A DNA stretch of 64,000 nucleotides from contig NZ_CP069161.1 in the NCBI RefSeq assembly GCF_018802605.1, forward strand, positions 2,914,001 to 2,978,000, read 5' to 3'. The notes below the pieces were generated by a model. That model was given only the letters and a program-made list of their open reading frames with translations, did not search any database and was not told the DNA's origin. Each line of letters begins with the position of its first letter. Position 1 is the first letter of the stretch. The position numbers and the translations under genes were made by a program. Source of the stretch: Paludibacterium paludis (GTDB lineage Bacteria; Pseudomonadota; Gammaproteobacteria; Burkholderiales; Chromobacteriaceae). This document shows, piece after piece, positions 8,832 to 17,214 of the stretch.

Positions 8832-9439
8832 TCCACGACCTGGTACGCCGGATCAAGCGCCGCCGGCTCAAGGACAACCGGTTCGCCTCGCTGTTCGAAC
8901 CAAGTGACGGCGAGTGGGTCGCCCTCGACTGCGAAACAACCAGCCTCGATGTGCGCGAGGCCGAGTTGCTGTCGATCGGCGCGGTCAGGATCCGCGGCAA
9001 CCGCATACTGGCCGGCAGCGCGCTCAATCTGGTGGTGCGGCCCCGGCGCATGCCGGATGCCGGGACCATCCGGGTTCACGGACTGCGAAAAAGGGATGTT
9101 ACGGACGGACTGCCTCCCGAAGAGGCGGTATCGCGGCTTCTGGAGTTCATCGGAGGCCGAGATCTTGTCGGGTATTATCTGGAATACGATGTAGCGGTGC
9201 TGAACAAGACGGTGAAACCGCTTGCCGGCATCACCCTGCCCAACAGGCAGATCGAGGTATCGGGCTGCTATTACGACTACCGGCTGCGCCAGCATCCGGA
9301 CAGTTTCATCGATCTGCGGCTGGAAGCGCTGCAGAGCGCGCTGGGAATTCCGGTATTGCCGCGACATGACGCGCTCAACGACGCCATCACCGCGGCAATG
9401 CTTTTTCTCGCCCTGAAAAAACGCGGGGCGGCTCAGTAA
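8828..9439 (+). CDS. DnaQ-like 3'-5' exonuclease
   Basis: A 203-aa DEDDh exonuclease of the DNA polymerase III epsilon / PolC type. The Exo I motif is D34-C-E36 in VALDCETTSLD, Exo II is the aspartate in GYYLEYDVAVLNK, and Exo III is RHDALNDA with H180 and D185. It starts with GTG overlapping the stop of the DUF294 protein, so it is translated from the same mRNA. It lacks the epsilon C-terminal clamp- and polymerase-binding tail, so it is not the replicative proofreading subunit. It could degrade DNA, RNA or nucleotide signals together with its DUF294 partner. Its last 7 bp overlap the end of the convergent gene at 9433. Confidence 0.85.
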   Translation: MIHDLVRRIKRRRLKDNRFASLFEPSDGEWVALDCETTSLDVREAELLSIGAVRIRGNRILAGSALNLVVRPRRMPDAGTIRVHGLRKRDVTDGLPPEEAVSRLLEFIGGRDLVGYYLEYDVAVLNKTVKPLAGITLPNRQIEVSGCYYDYRLRQHPDSFIDLRLEALQSALGIPVLPRHDALNDAITAAMLFLALKKRGAAQ

Positions 9440-9810
9440 GCGTGGGATTCCTCGTGGCGCGTATCCACGAACTCGCCGGCGCACAGCGACATCATCAGCA
9501 AGGCGACGCGCTCGTGAACGATCACGGTATGACTGTTACCGGAAAACTGCATGAAACGGCGCAGATCCTCACGGACTTTGCGCGAACCGGTGACGTCGAT
9601 GATGATGTCCACGCGCGGCCCCTGTTCGGCAAGCTCGATGAAATTGTTGGTGACGGGGATGCCGTGCTCGCGGGCCAGGGCGACGCCCCCCCGGTCCAGA
9701 TCCAGTTCGGCCACGCCGACCACATCCACGTAGGGGGCCTCGATCAGTTTGCGCAGCAACGGGGTGCCTGTTTCACCGGCACCGATCATGCCGACACGGA
9801 AAGTCTTCAT
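9433..9810 (-). CDS. Small stand-alone NAD(P)-binding Rossmann protein
   Basis: A 125-aa protein made almost only of a Rossmann fold: VGMIGAGETGTPLLRKL at the N-terminus is the glycine-rich dinucleotide loop, followed by VVGVAELDLDRGG with the acidic residue at the end of strand 2 that favours NAD, and DIIIDVTGSRKV. It resembles the NAD-binding domain of homoserine dehydrogenases and the module found in some sensor kinases, but no catalytic domain follows. It may be a redox or NAD sensor. It runs convergent to the exonuclease gene. The C-terminus is histidine- and acid-rich (DTRHEESHAY). Function unknown. Confidence 0.7.
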   Translation of the reverse strand: MKTFRVGMIGAGETGTPLLRKLIEAPYVDVVGVAELDLDRGGVALAREHGIPVTNNFIELAEQGPRVDIIIDVTGSRKVREDLRRFMQFSGNSHTVIVHERVALLMMSLCAGEFVDTRHEESHAY

Positions 9811-9831
9811 AGCGGGGGTCTCCCAAGGCTT

Positions 9832-9853
9832 ATGCCTTTTGAATGCAAGGCAT
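9832..9853. repeat. 7-bp perfect inverted repeat upstream of the Rossmann gene
   Basis: ATGCCTT (9832-9838) and AAGGCAT (9847-9853) form a perfect inverted repeat with an 8-nt centre, 22 bp before the start of the minus-strand gene at 9810. It could be an operator for a dimeric regulator or a weak hairpin. There is no T run on either side, so it is not an obvious terminator. Confidence 0.35.
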
Positions 9854-9925
9854 TACTCTAAGAGAACCCTCCGTGCAGGGATTTGAGACAGGTCAACACC
9901 CCGGTCATTATTTTCTGCCGCGCCC

Positions 9926-10177
9926 TCAGTGCAGGCTCGCCCGCGACAGGAAACGCAGATAGCCGACCCCTTCCAGCCAGAACCCGCCATCGGCGAGGGG
10001 TTGCGCGCCTTCCAGATCGCCGACGGTCACGATCAGTTCCCGGCCGTCCAGGCGCGCTTCGATGGCCACATCGTCCTCATCCGCGAACTCCTCTTCCGAG
10101 GCGTGATATTCGGGTTTCACGAAGTGGTTGTTAACCTGAATGTACTCGGACTCATTCAACAGATGCAGGATGTTCAT
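9926..10177 (-). CDS. Hypothetical small acidic protein
   Basis: An 83-aa acidic protein (MNILHLLNESEYIQVNNHF) with a central EEEFADEDD patch and a predicted beta-rich C-terminal half (GRELIVTVGDLEGAQPLADGGFWLEGVGYLRFL). I do not recognise a family. The start at 10177 is preferred over the in-frame ATG at 10189 because GGAGG lies about 6 bases before it. It stands alone on the minus strand, 39 bp downstream of radC on the same strand, so it may be read from the radC transcript. No signal peptide or membrane segment is seen. Confidence 0.6.
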   Translation of the reverse strand: MNILHLLNESEYIQVNNHFVKPEYHASEEEFADEDDVAIEARLDGRELIVTVGDLEGAQPLADGGFWLEGVGYLRFLSRASLH

Positions 10178-10216
10178 GTCGGCCTCCATGGCGAAAAATC
10201 CGCCCTATCATAGGGA

Positions 10217-10891
10217 TCACAGCCATCCGTGCTCGGCAAGGGACGTGCATCCTCCCTGCGTCACGATAAAATGGTCCAGCAGTTCGATATCGACCAGTTT
10301 GAGGGCGCTCTTGAGCACCCGGGTCAGGTGAATATCATCGTTCGAGGGTGTCGCCACCCCGGATGGATGATTGTGAGCGACGATCACGGACGAGGCATTG
10401 TGCAGCAATCCGAGTTTCGCAATCTCACGCGGATATACCGGAGTTCTGGTCAGTGTTCCCTTGAATACTTCTTCGACAGCCAGAACCCGGTTTTGTGCCG
10501 AAAGGCACAAGACCAGAAACACTTCTCGATCCTTCGGGCCTATCGCCAACCGCAGAAAGTCCCGCACGGCCTCGGGATCCTCCAGCGCGCTGTCCTGGCG
10601 AAGACGCTCGGCCAGCGCTCGCGCCGCGAGCTCGCGCGAGGCCACCAGCTGCGCCGCCTTGGCCCGCCCCATGCCCGGCAGCGACTCGAGCCGGACGGCC
10701 GGCGCCCGGAACAGGGCCGACAAGGATCCGAATTCCCGAATCAGCCCGCGCGCCATGTCGACCGCCGTGACACCGCGCCGCCCGGTCCGCAGGAAGATCG
10801 CCAGCAATTCGGCGTCGGACAGGGACTGGGGGCCGGACAACAGCAGCTTTTCACGCGGACGCTCACCGACAGGCCAGTCATTGATCGTCAT
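10217..10891 (-). CDS. radC: RadC-family JAB1/MPN protein
   Basis: A 224-aa RadC-type protein. The N-terminal half holds a helix-hairpin-helix-like segment (LESLPGMGRAKAAQLVAS). The C-terminal half is a JAMM/MPN+ metalloprotease-like domain with E near EEVFKG, H173-N-H175 in AHNHPSG and D186. RadC was once linked to DNA repair, but its biochemical activity is unproven. ATG 10891 is supported by GGGAGAG six bases upstream. It is divergent from coaBC, a common neighbour of radC in proteobacteria, across a 194-bp spacer containing a perfect inverted repeat. Confidence 0.93.
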   Translation of the reverse strand: MTINDWPVGERPREKLLLSGPQSLSDAELLAIFLRTGRRGVTAVDMARGLIREFGSLSALFRAPAVRLESLPGMGRAKAAQLVASRELAARALAERLRQDSALEDPEAVRDFLRLAIGPKDREVFLVLCLSAQNRVLAVEEVFKGTLTRTPVYPREIAKLGLLHNASSVIVAHNHPSGVATPSNDDIHLTRVLKSALKLVDIELLDHFIVTQGGCTSLAEHGWL

Positions 10892-10919
10892 CAGTTACTC
10901 TCCCTTTGCTATAGCACGG

Positions 10920-10940
10920 AATCGCCGCGGCGCGGCGATT
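10920..10940. repeat. 9-bp perfect inverted repeat between radC and coaBC
   Basis: AATCGCCGC (10920-10928) and GCGGCGATT (10932-10940) are perfect complements around a 3-base centre, 29 bp upstream of the radC start. A TATAGC motif lies between the repeat and the radC start. Position fits an operator or 5' hairpin for radC. No T run follows on either strand, so a terminator role is unlikely. Confidence 0.45.
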
Positions 10941-11085
10941 TATCACAAACGGCAACAAATTCCCAAGCATGCCGTCCGTCCTGCCGATTTGTCCGGTCAG
11001 GCGGCCGGCATAACCGGCCCGCCGGGAAGATACCATCCGATCTTCTGGTAAACTGGCGGCTTTAAGGCTCGAGGGAAAGCAAATC

Positions 11086-12294
11086 ATGACTGCGCGACGG
11101 ATTCTGCTGGGCGTCACCGGGGGGGTGGCCGCCTATAAGTCGGCCGAGCTTGTGCGGCTTTTCGTGAAGGCCGGTCACGACGTCACCGTCGCGATGAGCG
11201 AAGCCGCCTGCCGTTTCGTTACGCCGCTCACGTTCCAGGCCCTGTCCGGCAATCCGGTCTACACCACCTTGTGGGACGAGCGACCGCAAAACGGCATGGC
11301 CCACATCGACCTGTCGCGCGCGTCGGATGTCTTTCTCATCGCGCCGGCCACCGCCGACTGTATCGCGAACCTCGCCCACGGGTTGTGCGGCGATCTGATC
11401 GGCACGCTGGCCGCCGCTCGGGCCTGCCCGCTGATCGTGGCGCCGGCGATGAACCGCCAGATGTGGGAAAACCCGCCCAACCAGCGCAATATCCGCCAGC
11501 TGACCGAGGATGGCATCACCGTGTTCGGACCGGCCTACGGCGATCAGGCCTGCCGGGAAACCGGCCCGGGGCGCATGCTCGAACCCGAGGAAATCGCCGA
11601 GCGGCTCGAAAGCTTTTTCCGGCCCAAACCGTTGGCGGGCAAACGCGTGCTGATGACGGCCGGCCCCACCTTCGAGCCGATCGACGCGGTGCGCGGCATC
11701 ACCAACACCAGCTCGGGCAAGATGGGTTACGCGCTGGCGCGCGCCTGCCGCGACGCCGGCGCGCGCGTCACGCTCGTGAGCGGGCCGACCGCCCTGTCCT
11801 GCCCGTTCGATGTGCGGCGCATCGATGTGCAAAGCGCGCAGCAGATGCACCAAGCCGTGCTCGCCGAAACGGCCTCGGCCGACATTTTCATCGGCGTCGC
11901 CGCCGTGGCGGACTATCATGTGGTCAACAGAAGCGAGAAGAAACTCAAGAAGAACGGCTCAGCGCCGGTCATCGAACTCGCCGAAAATCCCGATATCCTG
12001 GCAACCGTGGCTTCGTTGCCGGCCGCGCCGTTCTGTGTCGGCTTCGCCGCGGAGAGCGAAAACCTCATCGACTATGCCGACGCCAAGCGCCGGCGCAAAA
12101 AAGTGCCCCTGCTCGTCGCCAATCTGGCGCGCGAGGCCATGGGCACTGACGACAATACCGTGACACTGCTCGACGACGCCGGCATCCACCCCCTGCCGGC
12201 CATGCTCAAGGACGACGTGGCGCGCGCCATCGTCGATCACCTGGCCCGTCTTGTCGACCCGACAATCTCCAATCAGGAAAGGACTCCCGGATGA
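11086..12294 (+). CDS. coaBC: Bifunctional phosphopantothenoylcysteine decarboxylase / phosphopantothenate-cysteine ligase
   Basis: CoaBC carries out two consecutive steps of coenzyme A synthesis in the cytosol: it joins 4'-phosphopantothenate to cysteine using CTP and then decarboxylates the product with FMN. The 402-aa protein has the CoaC flavoprotein half ([14 protein letters not shown], catalytic histidine in [21 protein letters not shown]) followed by the CoaB half ([20 protein letters not shown], the dimerisation and substrate loop). Its stop overlaps the dut start by 4 bp (ATGA), the classic coaBC-dut operon. The gene is divergent from radC. Confidence 0.96.
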   Translation: MTARRILLGVTGGVAAYKSAELVRLFVKAGHDVTVAMSEAACRFVTPLTFQALSGNPVYTTLWDERPQNGMAHIDLSRASDVFLIAPATADCIANLAHGLCGDLIGTLAAARACPLIVAPAMNRQMWENPPNQRNIRQLTEDGITVFGPAYGDQACRETGPGRMLEPEEIAERLESFFRPKPLAGKRVLMTAGPTFEPIDAVRGITNTSSGKMGYALARACRDAGARVTLVSGPTALSCPFDVRRIDVQSAQQMHQAVLAETASADIFIGVAAVADYHVVNRSEKKLKKNGSAPVIELAENPDILATVASLPAAPFCVGFAAESENLIDYADAKRRRKKVPLLVANLAREAMGTDDNTVTLLDDAGIHPLPAMLKDDVARAIVDHLARLVDPTISNQERTPG

Positions 12295-12743
12295 AACCCG
12301 TTATCGATGTCAAAATTCTGGACAATCGTCTGAAAGACAACCTCCCCGACTACGCCACCCAGGGCTCGGCCGGTCTTGACCTGCGCGCCGCGATCGAAAC
12401 CGACATCCTGCTCGCCCCCGGCGAAACCCACCTCGTGCCGACCGGCATCGCCATCCACTTGGCCGACCCCGGACTCGCGGCGATGATCCTGCCCCGTTCG
12501 GGACTCGGGCACAAACACGGCATCGTGCTCGGGAACCTGGTCGGACTAATCGACTCCGACTATCAGGGACAGCTCTTCGTGTCGGTATGGAACCGCTCCC
12601 AGGAAACCTTCCGTCTTGCGCCTCTGGAACGCATCGCCCAACTGATCGTGGTCCCGGTGGTGCAGGTCGGATTCAATATCGTCGAGGATTTCGATGCATC
12701 CCACCGCGGCGAAGGCGGTTTTGGCAGCACCGGACGTCACTGA
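12291..12743 (+). CDS. dut: dUTP diphosphatase
   Basis: Trimeric dUTPase that hydrolyses dUTP to dUMP and pyrophosphate, keeping uracil out of DNA and feeding thymidylate synthesis. All five family motifs are visible in its 150 aa: [28 protein letters not shown] with the catalytic aspartate, RIAQLIVVP and the C-terminal [10 protein letters not shown] lid. It is translationally coupled to coaBC by a 4-bp overlap and is followed at once by an intrinsic terminator, closing the operon. Confidence 0.97.
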   Translation: MKPVIDVKILDNRLKDNLPDYATQGSAGLDLRAAIETDILLAPGETHLVPTGIAIHLADPGLAAMILPRSGLGHKHGIVLGNLVGLIDSDYQGQLFVSVWNRSQETFRLAPLERIAQLIVVPVVQVGFNIVEDFDASHRGEGGFGSTGRH

Positions 12744-12756
12744 ACCGGACACCTTG

Positions 12757-12776
12757 GCGCCTTCGGGCGCTTTTTT
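12757..12776 (+). terminator. Intrinsic terminator after coaBC-dut
   Basis: GCGCC (12757-12761), TTCG loop, GGCGC (12766-12770) followed by six T's. Stem plus UUCG loop plus T run, 13 bp after the dut stop, is a textbook intrinsic terminator. Confidence 0.85.
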
Positions 12777-12982
12777 GCCTCCCCCTTCCCCGCCCTCCTC
12801 TCCGTCTCGCACTGCCCCTTTTGCCGGGCGCTTCATCGCATACGAAACACAATATCCGGGATTCTGTCGGACAAGTCCTGACGTTTTTCTGGCATTATGT
12901 AGAAACCGGGTCCGATCACACGACGCCGAAGAGCCTCCGGATCCCGCGCTTTTTATCCGATCACCAGACAGAAAAAAACACT

Positions 12983-14221
12983 ATGCCCCATCTATTTCGC
13001 AAGCTGTTTTCAGGCAGCCTCGTACTGCAGATCCTGTTCGGCATGGCCGCCGGCATCGCCCTGGCCCTGCTGGCCCCCGGCGCGGCCCTGTCCGTCTCCT
13101 TCCTCGGCATGCTGTTCGTCGGCGCGCTCAAGGCCATTGCCCCGACCCTGGTCTTCGTGCTGGTGACCTCGTCGCTGGCCGGGCGCGAAAGCGGTAGCGC
13201 CGTTGCGATGCGTCCGATCATCGCGCTTTATCTGATCGGCACTTTCGCCGCCGCCGTGGTGGCGGTCGCCGCCAGTTTTCTGTTTCCGGTCTCGCTGACG
13301 CTGGCCAAGGGCGCCGCGACCACGGCCGCGCCCCAGGGCATCAGCGAAGTGCTGTCCACCCTGGTGCTCAAGATGGTGGAAAACCCCGTCGCGGCGCTCG
13401 CGTCCGGAAACTATATCGGCATCCTGACCTGGGCCGTCGCGCTCGGACTGGCGCTTCATCGCGCCGGCGACACCACCCGCAAGGTCATTCACGACCTCGC
13501 GGCGGGCATCTCCACCATCGTCGCCTTCGCGATCCGCCTCGCGCCCGTCGGCGTATTCGGACTTGTCGCCGGCAGCATCGCGCAAAGCGGCCTTGGCGTG
13601 CTGGCGGGGTACTCGCGCCTGCTCGCCGTCCTGCTCGGTTCGATGGCCTTCATCGCACTGGTGGTCAATCCGCTGATCGTTTACCTGACCACCCGCAAAA
13701 ATCCCTACCCGCTGGTGCTGCTCTGCCTGCGAGACAGCGGGATCAACGCGTTCTTCACCCGCAGTTCGGCCGCCAACATTCCGGTCAATATGGATCTGTG
13801 CAAGCGTCTTGGCCTGCCCGAATCGGTCTACGCGGTATCCATCCCGCTTGGCGCGACCATCAATATGGCTGGCGCCGCCATCACCATCACCGTGCTGACC
13901 CTGGCGGCCGTTCACACCCTGGGCGTCGCCGTCGATCTGCCGACCGCGCTGCTGCTCAGCGTCGTGGCCACCATTTCCGCCTGCGGCGCGTCCGGCGTGG
14001 CGGGAGGCTCCCTGCTGCTCGTGCCGCTGTCGTGCAGTCTTTTCGGCATCGGCAACGACATCGCCATGCAGGTCGTCGCCGTCGGTTTCATCATCGGCGT
14101 GATCCAGGATTCCGCGGAAACCGCGCTGAACAGCTCGACCGACGTGCTGTTCACCGCCGCCGCCTGCCTGCCCGGCACGGAATCCGCCCCCGAGCCGGCC
14201 CAATCCGGTCGCAACGCGTAA
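12983..14221 (+). CDS. sstT: Serine/threonine:sodium symporter SstT
   Basis: A 412-aa inner-membrane dicarboxylate/amino acid:cation symporter (DAACS family) of the SstT type, which takes up serine and threonine with Na+. It begins [20 protein letters not shown] and shows about eight membrane helices plus two re-entrant loops. Family marks include the serine-rich [11 protein letters not shown] loop, [13 protein letters not shown] and [20 protein letters not shown] near the C-terminus. The longer open frame back to 12587 overlaps dut and its terminator and is not coding. ATG 12983 is the family start. The promoter must lie in 12777-12982, but no convincing hexamers were found there. Confidence 0.94.
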   Translation: MPHLFRKLFSGSLVLQILFGMAAGIALALLAPGAALSVSFLGMLFVGALKAIAPTLVFVLVTSSLAGRESGSAVAMRPIIALYLIGTFAAAVVAVAASFLFPVSLTLAKGAATTAAPQGISEVLSTLVLKMVENPVAALASGNYIGILTWAVALGLALHRAGDTTRKVIHDLAAGISTIVAFAIRLAPVGVFGLVAGSIAQSGLGVLAGYSRLLAVLLGSMAFIALVVNPLIVYLTTRKNPYPLVLLCLRDSGINAFFTRSSAANIPVNMDLCKRLGLPESVYAVSIPLGATINMAGAAITITVLTLAAVHTLGVAVDLPTALLLSVVATISACGASGVAGGSLLLVPLSCSLFGIGNDIAMQVVAVGFIIGVIQDSAETALNSSTDVLFTAAACLPGTESAPEPAQSGRNA

Positions 14222-14327
14222 TCTTCCTCCCGCAGGAATAGACCGGCCGCGGTCTTTTCCTGCGCTGACGCACCGGTGGGCGGGCATGTAGCCAGCCCTT
14301 CCTTTCGCCCTCCGAAAGGAAGCGCCG

Positions 14328-14928
14328 ATGACCGACTTCCCCACCCTCGCGCTGTTTTCCATTGCCATGCGCGGGCCGCCGCGCTGGGGCCGTCGGGTCT
14401 GCCGCTCGCGGTGCCGGCCCGGCCGCCGATGACGCGGTACGTCTGGCCGGCGCGGCCTATCTGCTGTTTCTTGCCATCAAGGCGTTTCGCGCCTCCGGGT
14501 GCGCGGCCGGGACGGACAAAAAAACGGACGATATGCCGCCAGCGCGGATTTTCCAGCAAGGCCTGATCACCAATCTGCTCAACCCGAAGATGGTCCTGTT
14601 CGTGCTTGCGCTGTTTCCCCAATTCGTCCGTCCGGACGGCGGTCCGCTCATCATGCAGATGCTGACCAGCGTGCTCAACACGTTGGGCCTGGCGGTCAAT
14701 GGCGCGGTGATCCTGGCGGTGAATCGCATCGCGGGTCGGCTCTCGGGCAATGACAGGCGCCGCTGGCCGGGGGGGAACCATGTTCTTGGTCTCGCGTGCC
14801 GTCTTGCGCTGCCCGGCGGACACCGAAACGAAGCGCGGCCCGATATTCAGGCGGCGGGGCGCTGCCGGCACGCCGGGCAGCCTCCCCACAGCCCCAACGC
14901 GCCCACCGGCAGCAACAGAGTCCACTGA
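14328..14928 (+). pseudogene. Broken LysE/RhtB-family amino acid exporter
   Basis: A remnant with a good ribosome site (GAAAGGA at 14314-14320) and a proper LysE-like beginning, MTDFPTLALFSIAM. It then jumps: the expected following helices (about 60 residues including the usual TPGP motif) are missing, and the reading frame changes. The rest of the family sequence resumes in another frame from about 14395 with LAGAAYLLFLAIKAFRAS, then FQQGLITNLLNPKMVLFVLALFPQFV, and fades into GLACRLALPGG. Such transporters normally have about 205 aa. The internal deletion plus frame change makes a working protein unlikely. The tail overlaps the convergent membrane-protein gene at 14847. Confidence 0.75.
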
Positions 14929-15254
14929 GGCAGATGCAGCCAGCCGCCGCTGTCAGGCTGGGTCAGGCCGACGATCAGGAACACCGCGCCGAAAACGATC
15001 CACAGCAGGGAGACGAAAAGCACAAGGTAGGCCGAGCGAATGGCGTGTTGCGGCAAGCTGCCGATGAATAACGCCGCCGACGACAGGATCAACGTCGCCG
15101 ACGCCATATGCCATGCCGCGTAAAGGGTCAATTTCGGCATCGGGGGCAAAGACGAGGCCAGGAGTGGGGCGACAACATCCGCGCCTCCGGCAAAGAGATG
15201 GATGAAGGCGGTGAGAGCCGCCAGCAAGGCCGCGGCGAGAAGGATTCTGTTCAT
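14847..15254 (-). CDS. Small four-helix membrane protein
   Basis: A 135-aa hydrophobic protein with about four transmembrane segments: an N-terminal helix (LLAAALLAALTAFIHLFAGG), one around AAWHMASATLILSSAALFIG, one around LVLFVSLLWIVFGAVFLIVG and one around WTLLLPVGALGLWG. Conserved-looking histidines (FIHLF, AWHM) sit at helix ends. It resembles small membrane proteins of unknown function in proteobacteria. The start has GGAGA five bases upstream. The C-terminal CPACRQRPAA tail overlaps the pseudogene on the other strand and may be an extension. No function is assigned. Confidence 0.65.
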   Translation of the reverse strand: MNRILLAAALLAALTAFIHLFAGGADVVAPLLASSLPPMPKLTLYAAWHMASATLILSSAALFIGSLPQHAIRSAYLVLFVSLLWIVFGAVFLIVGLTQPDSGGWLHLPQWTLLLPVGALGLWGGCPACRQRPAA

Positions 15255-15321
15255 ATCGGTCTCCGGGTGCAGTGAACGGATAACCCGGCAATGGCCGCCT
15301 CCCGGCCACGAACAGAACCGG

Positions 15322-15966
15322 TCAGCCCGCCTTGCGCAAGGTGAGATTGATGCGACACGCGCCGGTGACCGGATGTTCCCCCGCCCCCAGCGGCATCACG
15401 CCATGAAAGCGCAATCTGTCAGGGCCGCCCCACACCAGCACATCCCCATGCGCCAGAGTCACCCTGGCCGTGCGCTCGCTCCGACTCAAGCCTCCGAACA
15501 AAAACACCGCGGGAAGGCCCAGTGAAATCGACACGATGGGCGCATCGAAATCCTTTTCGTCCCGGTCCTGATGCAGCGACATCCGGCTGCCCGGCTCATA
15601 GCGGTTGATCAGGCAGGCATCCGGCACGAAGTCCTCGTAACCGGCGAGCGCCGCGGCGGCGCGCCCCAGCGACAGGACGCAGCCAGGCAGCGGAGGCCAT
15701 GGCCGGCCGCTTTGCGGATCGACGGGCGAGTAACGGTAACCCCGCCGGTCGGTGATCCAGCCCAGCGCCCCGGCATTGCTCATTGTCACGGACATGGCCT
15801 GCCCGCCCGGTGTCGACATGCGGCGAAACGGCGCGGCCGAAATCACGGCATCGACCGCCGCGACAAGATCCGCGGCCGACGGCAGCGCGAACCCGCGCAA
15901 CAGCGCGCTACCCGCGCCGATCCGCTCCGCTTCGCCTGGCGGTCCGCCGAAAAGGTCTTCCGTCAC
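15322..15966 (-). CDS. alkB: AlkB alkylated-DNA repair dioxygenase
   Basis: AlkB is a cytosolic Fe(II)/2-oxoglutarate dioxygenase that removes 1-methyladenine and 3-methylcytosine from DNA by oxidative demethylation. In this 214-aa protein the family blocks are clear: MSVTMSNAGALGWITD, the iron ligands HQDRDE (H-x-D) and a distal histidine in RLRFHGV, SLGLPAVFLFGG, and RINLTLRKAG with the 2-oxoglutarate-binding arginine. Start: GTG at 15966, giving MTEDLFGG and overlapping the ada stop codon (GTGA), so translation is coupled to ada. The longer open frame to 16218 is antisense-free but lies inside ada and is not used. Confidence 0.93.
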   Translation of the reverse strand: MTEDLFGGPPGEAERIGAGSALLRGFALPSAADLVAAVDAVISAAPFRRMSTPGGQAMSVTMSNAGALGWITDRRGYRYSPVDPQSGRPWPPLPGCVLSLGRAAAALAGYEDFVPDACLINRYEPGSRMSLHQDRDEKDFDAPIVSISLGLPAVFLFGGLSRSERTARVTLAHGDVLVWGGPDRLRFHGVMPLGAGEHPVTGACRINLTLRKAG

Positions 15967-17057
15967 GCGCGGTTCCCGCCAGATTCCCGGCCCGTCGCCT
16001 CCCGTCCGAGCAAGGCGGCCTTGCGCTCGACTCCCCAGCGATAACCGGACAGCGATCCGTCCGTTCGCACCACCCGGTGGCACGGAATCGCCACAGCGAT
16101 CCGGTTGGCGGCGCAGGCCGAGGCCACCGCCCGGGAAGCCGACGGCATCCCTATCCGTTTGGCCAGCTCCGAGTAGCTCACGGTCTCGCCAACCGGGATA
16201 TCGCGCAAGGCCTGCCATACGCGGCGCTGGAACGCGGTTCCGCGTATGTCCAGGGGCAGGTCAAAGCCGATACCGGGCGCCTCGACAAAACCGACCACGC
16301 GCGCCACCTTCGCATCGAATTGCGGATCGCCCCCGACCAGCGAGGCATCGGGAAAATCATTCTGCAGCGCCTCGATCAGCGCCTGCGGATCATCGCCGAG
16401 GCTGATGGCGCACACCCCGCGTTCGCTCTGGGCCACAAGAATGGCGCCAAGCGCGCACTGGCCGATGGCGAAATGGATCGTGCATCCGGCTCCGCGACGA
16501 CGAAAAGCCGTTGGCGTCATGCCAAGCTCCCTGTCGGCGGATTCGTAGAACCGGCCGCTGGAGGCATAACCGGCGCGATAGATCGCATCGGTCACCGAAG
16601 GCGCCTCGGCGAGCGCTCCGCGCAACGCGCCAGCCCGCACCGCGCGGGCATAGGCGGCCGGCGTCAGCCCGGTCACCGATTTGAACACGCGTTGCAAATG
16701 AAAGGGGCTCAATCCCGCCCGCTTCGACAGTCCGGCCAGCGTCGGGGGGGTATCGGCTTCGGCGATCAGCCGGCACAGCGACGCCACGAGGGCGGCATGC
16801 GGTGAAACCCCGGCGGCAAGATCGGGCCGGCAACGCTTGCATGGACGAAAACCGGCCGCCTCGGCGCTGGCGGGGGAATCGTGAAAGGCGACATTTTCCC
16901 GGCGGGCACGACGCGAGGGGCAGCTTGGCCGACAGTACACCCCGGTGGTCCGCACCGAATAGACGAAAGCGCCATCCTGCGAGGCATCGCGCTCGACGAT
17001 GGCTGCCCAGCGCGGATCGCTGTCGGCGAGCCCGGTGAATTCATTGAGTTGTGACAT
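15963..17057 (-). CDS. ada: Bifunctional Ada: O6-alkylguanine methyltransferase and adaptive-response activator
   Basis: Ada both repairs methyl damage and switches on its own regulon. The 364-aa chain has an N-terminal zinc domain with four cysteines (GVYCRPSCPSRRA and FRPCKRCRPD) that accepts a methyl from phosphotriesters, a central AraC-type helix-turn-helix (GLSPFHLQRVFKSVTG), and a C-terminal O6-methylguanine methyltransferase with the active site IPCHRVVR. ATG 17057 is preferred over the GTG three codons upstream because AAGGTGGGAG is well placed for it. ada and alkB form a two-gene operon with overlapping stop and start, as in the E. coli adaptive response. A perfect inverted repeat lies 32 bp upstream of the start; a clear E. 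coli-like Ada box was not found. Confidence 0.95.
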   Translation of the reverse strand: MSQLNEFTGLADSDPRWAAIVERDASQDGAFVYSVRTTGVYCRPSCPSRRARRENVAFHDSPASAEAAGFRPCKRCRPDLAAGVSPHAALVASLCRLIAEADTPPTLAGLSKRAGLSPFHLQRVFKSVTGLTPAAYARAVRAGALRGALAEAPSVTDAIYRAGYASSGRFYESADRELGMTPTAFRRRGAGCTIHFAIGQCALGAILVAQSERGVCAISLGDDPQALIEALQNDFPDASLVGGDPQFDAKVARVVGFVEAPGIGFDLPLDIRGTAFQRRVWQALRDIPVGETVSYSELAKRIGMPSASRAVASACAANRIAVAIPCHRVVRTDGSLSGYRWGVERKAALLGREATGRESGGNRA

Positions 17058-17088
17058 GGCTCCCACCTTGCGCCGGATGACGCGTTGT

Positions 17089-17106
17089 CAGACTGCTCCC
17101 AGTCTG
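17089..17106. repeat. Perfect 7-bp inverted repeat in the ada leader
   Basis: CAGACTG (17089-17095), CTCC, CAGTCTG (17100-17106). It lies 32 bp before the ada start and could form a stable mRNA hairpin or be an operator. There is no T run, so a terminator is unlikely. Confidence 0.45.
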
Positions 17107-17214
17107 GACCGGCCGATGCCGGCGCGCACCCCGGCGCTTGCGATTTAATCGCCGTGCTCCATCATAACGAACGCCGCAACGAATCGCCAATCAGGCGCCG
17201 GGAGCGCAGCGGGA

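Noticed and set aside
12587..12982. N-terminal extension of SstT
   Set aside because: It overlaps dut in another frame and crosses the dut terminator; the SstT family starts at MPHLF.
17107..17214. Ada box upstream of ada
   Set aside because: A GCAAGCGC-like stretch exists, but the E. coli A-box spacing (AAT-N6-GCAA) is not met.
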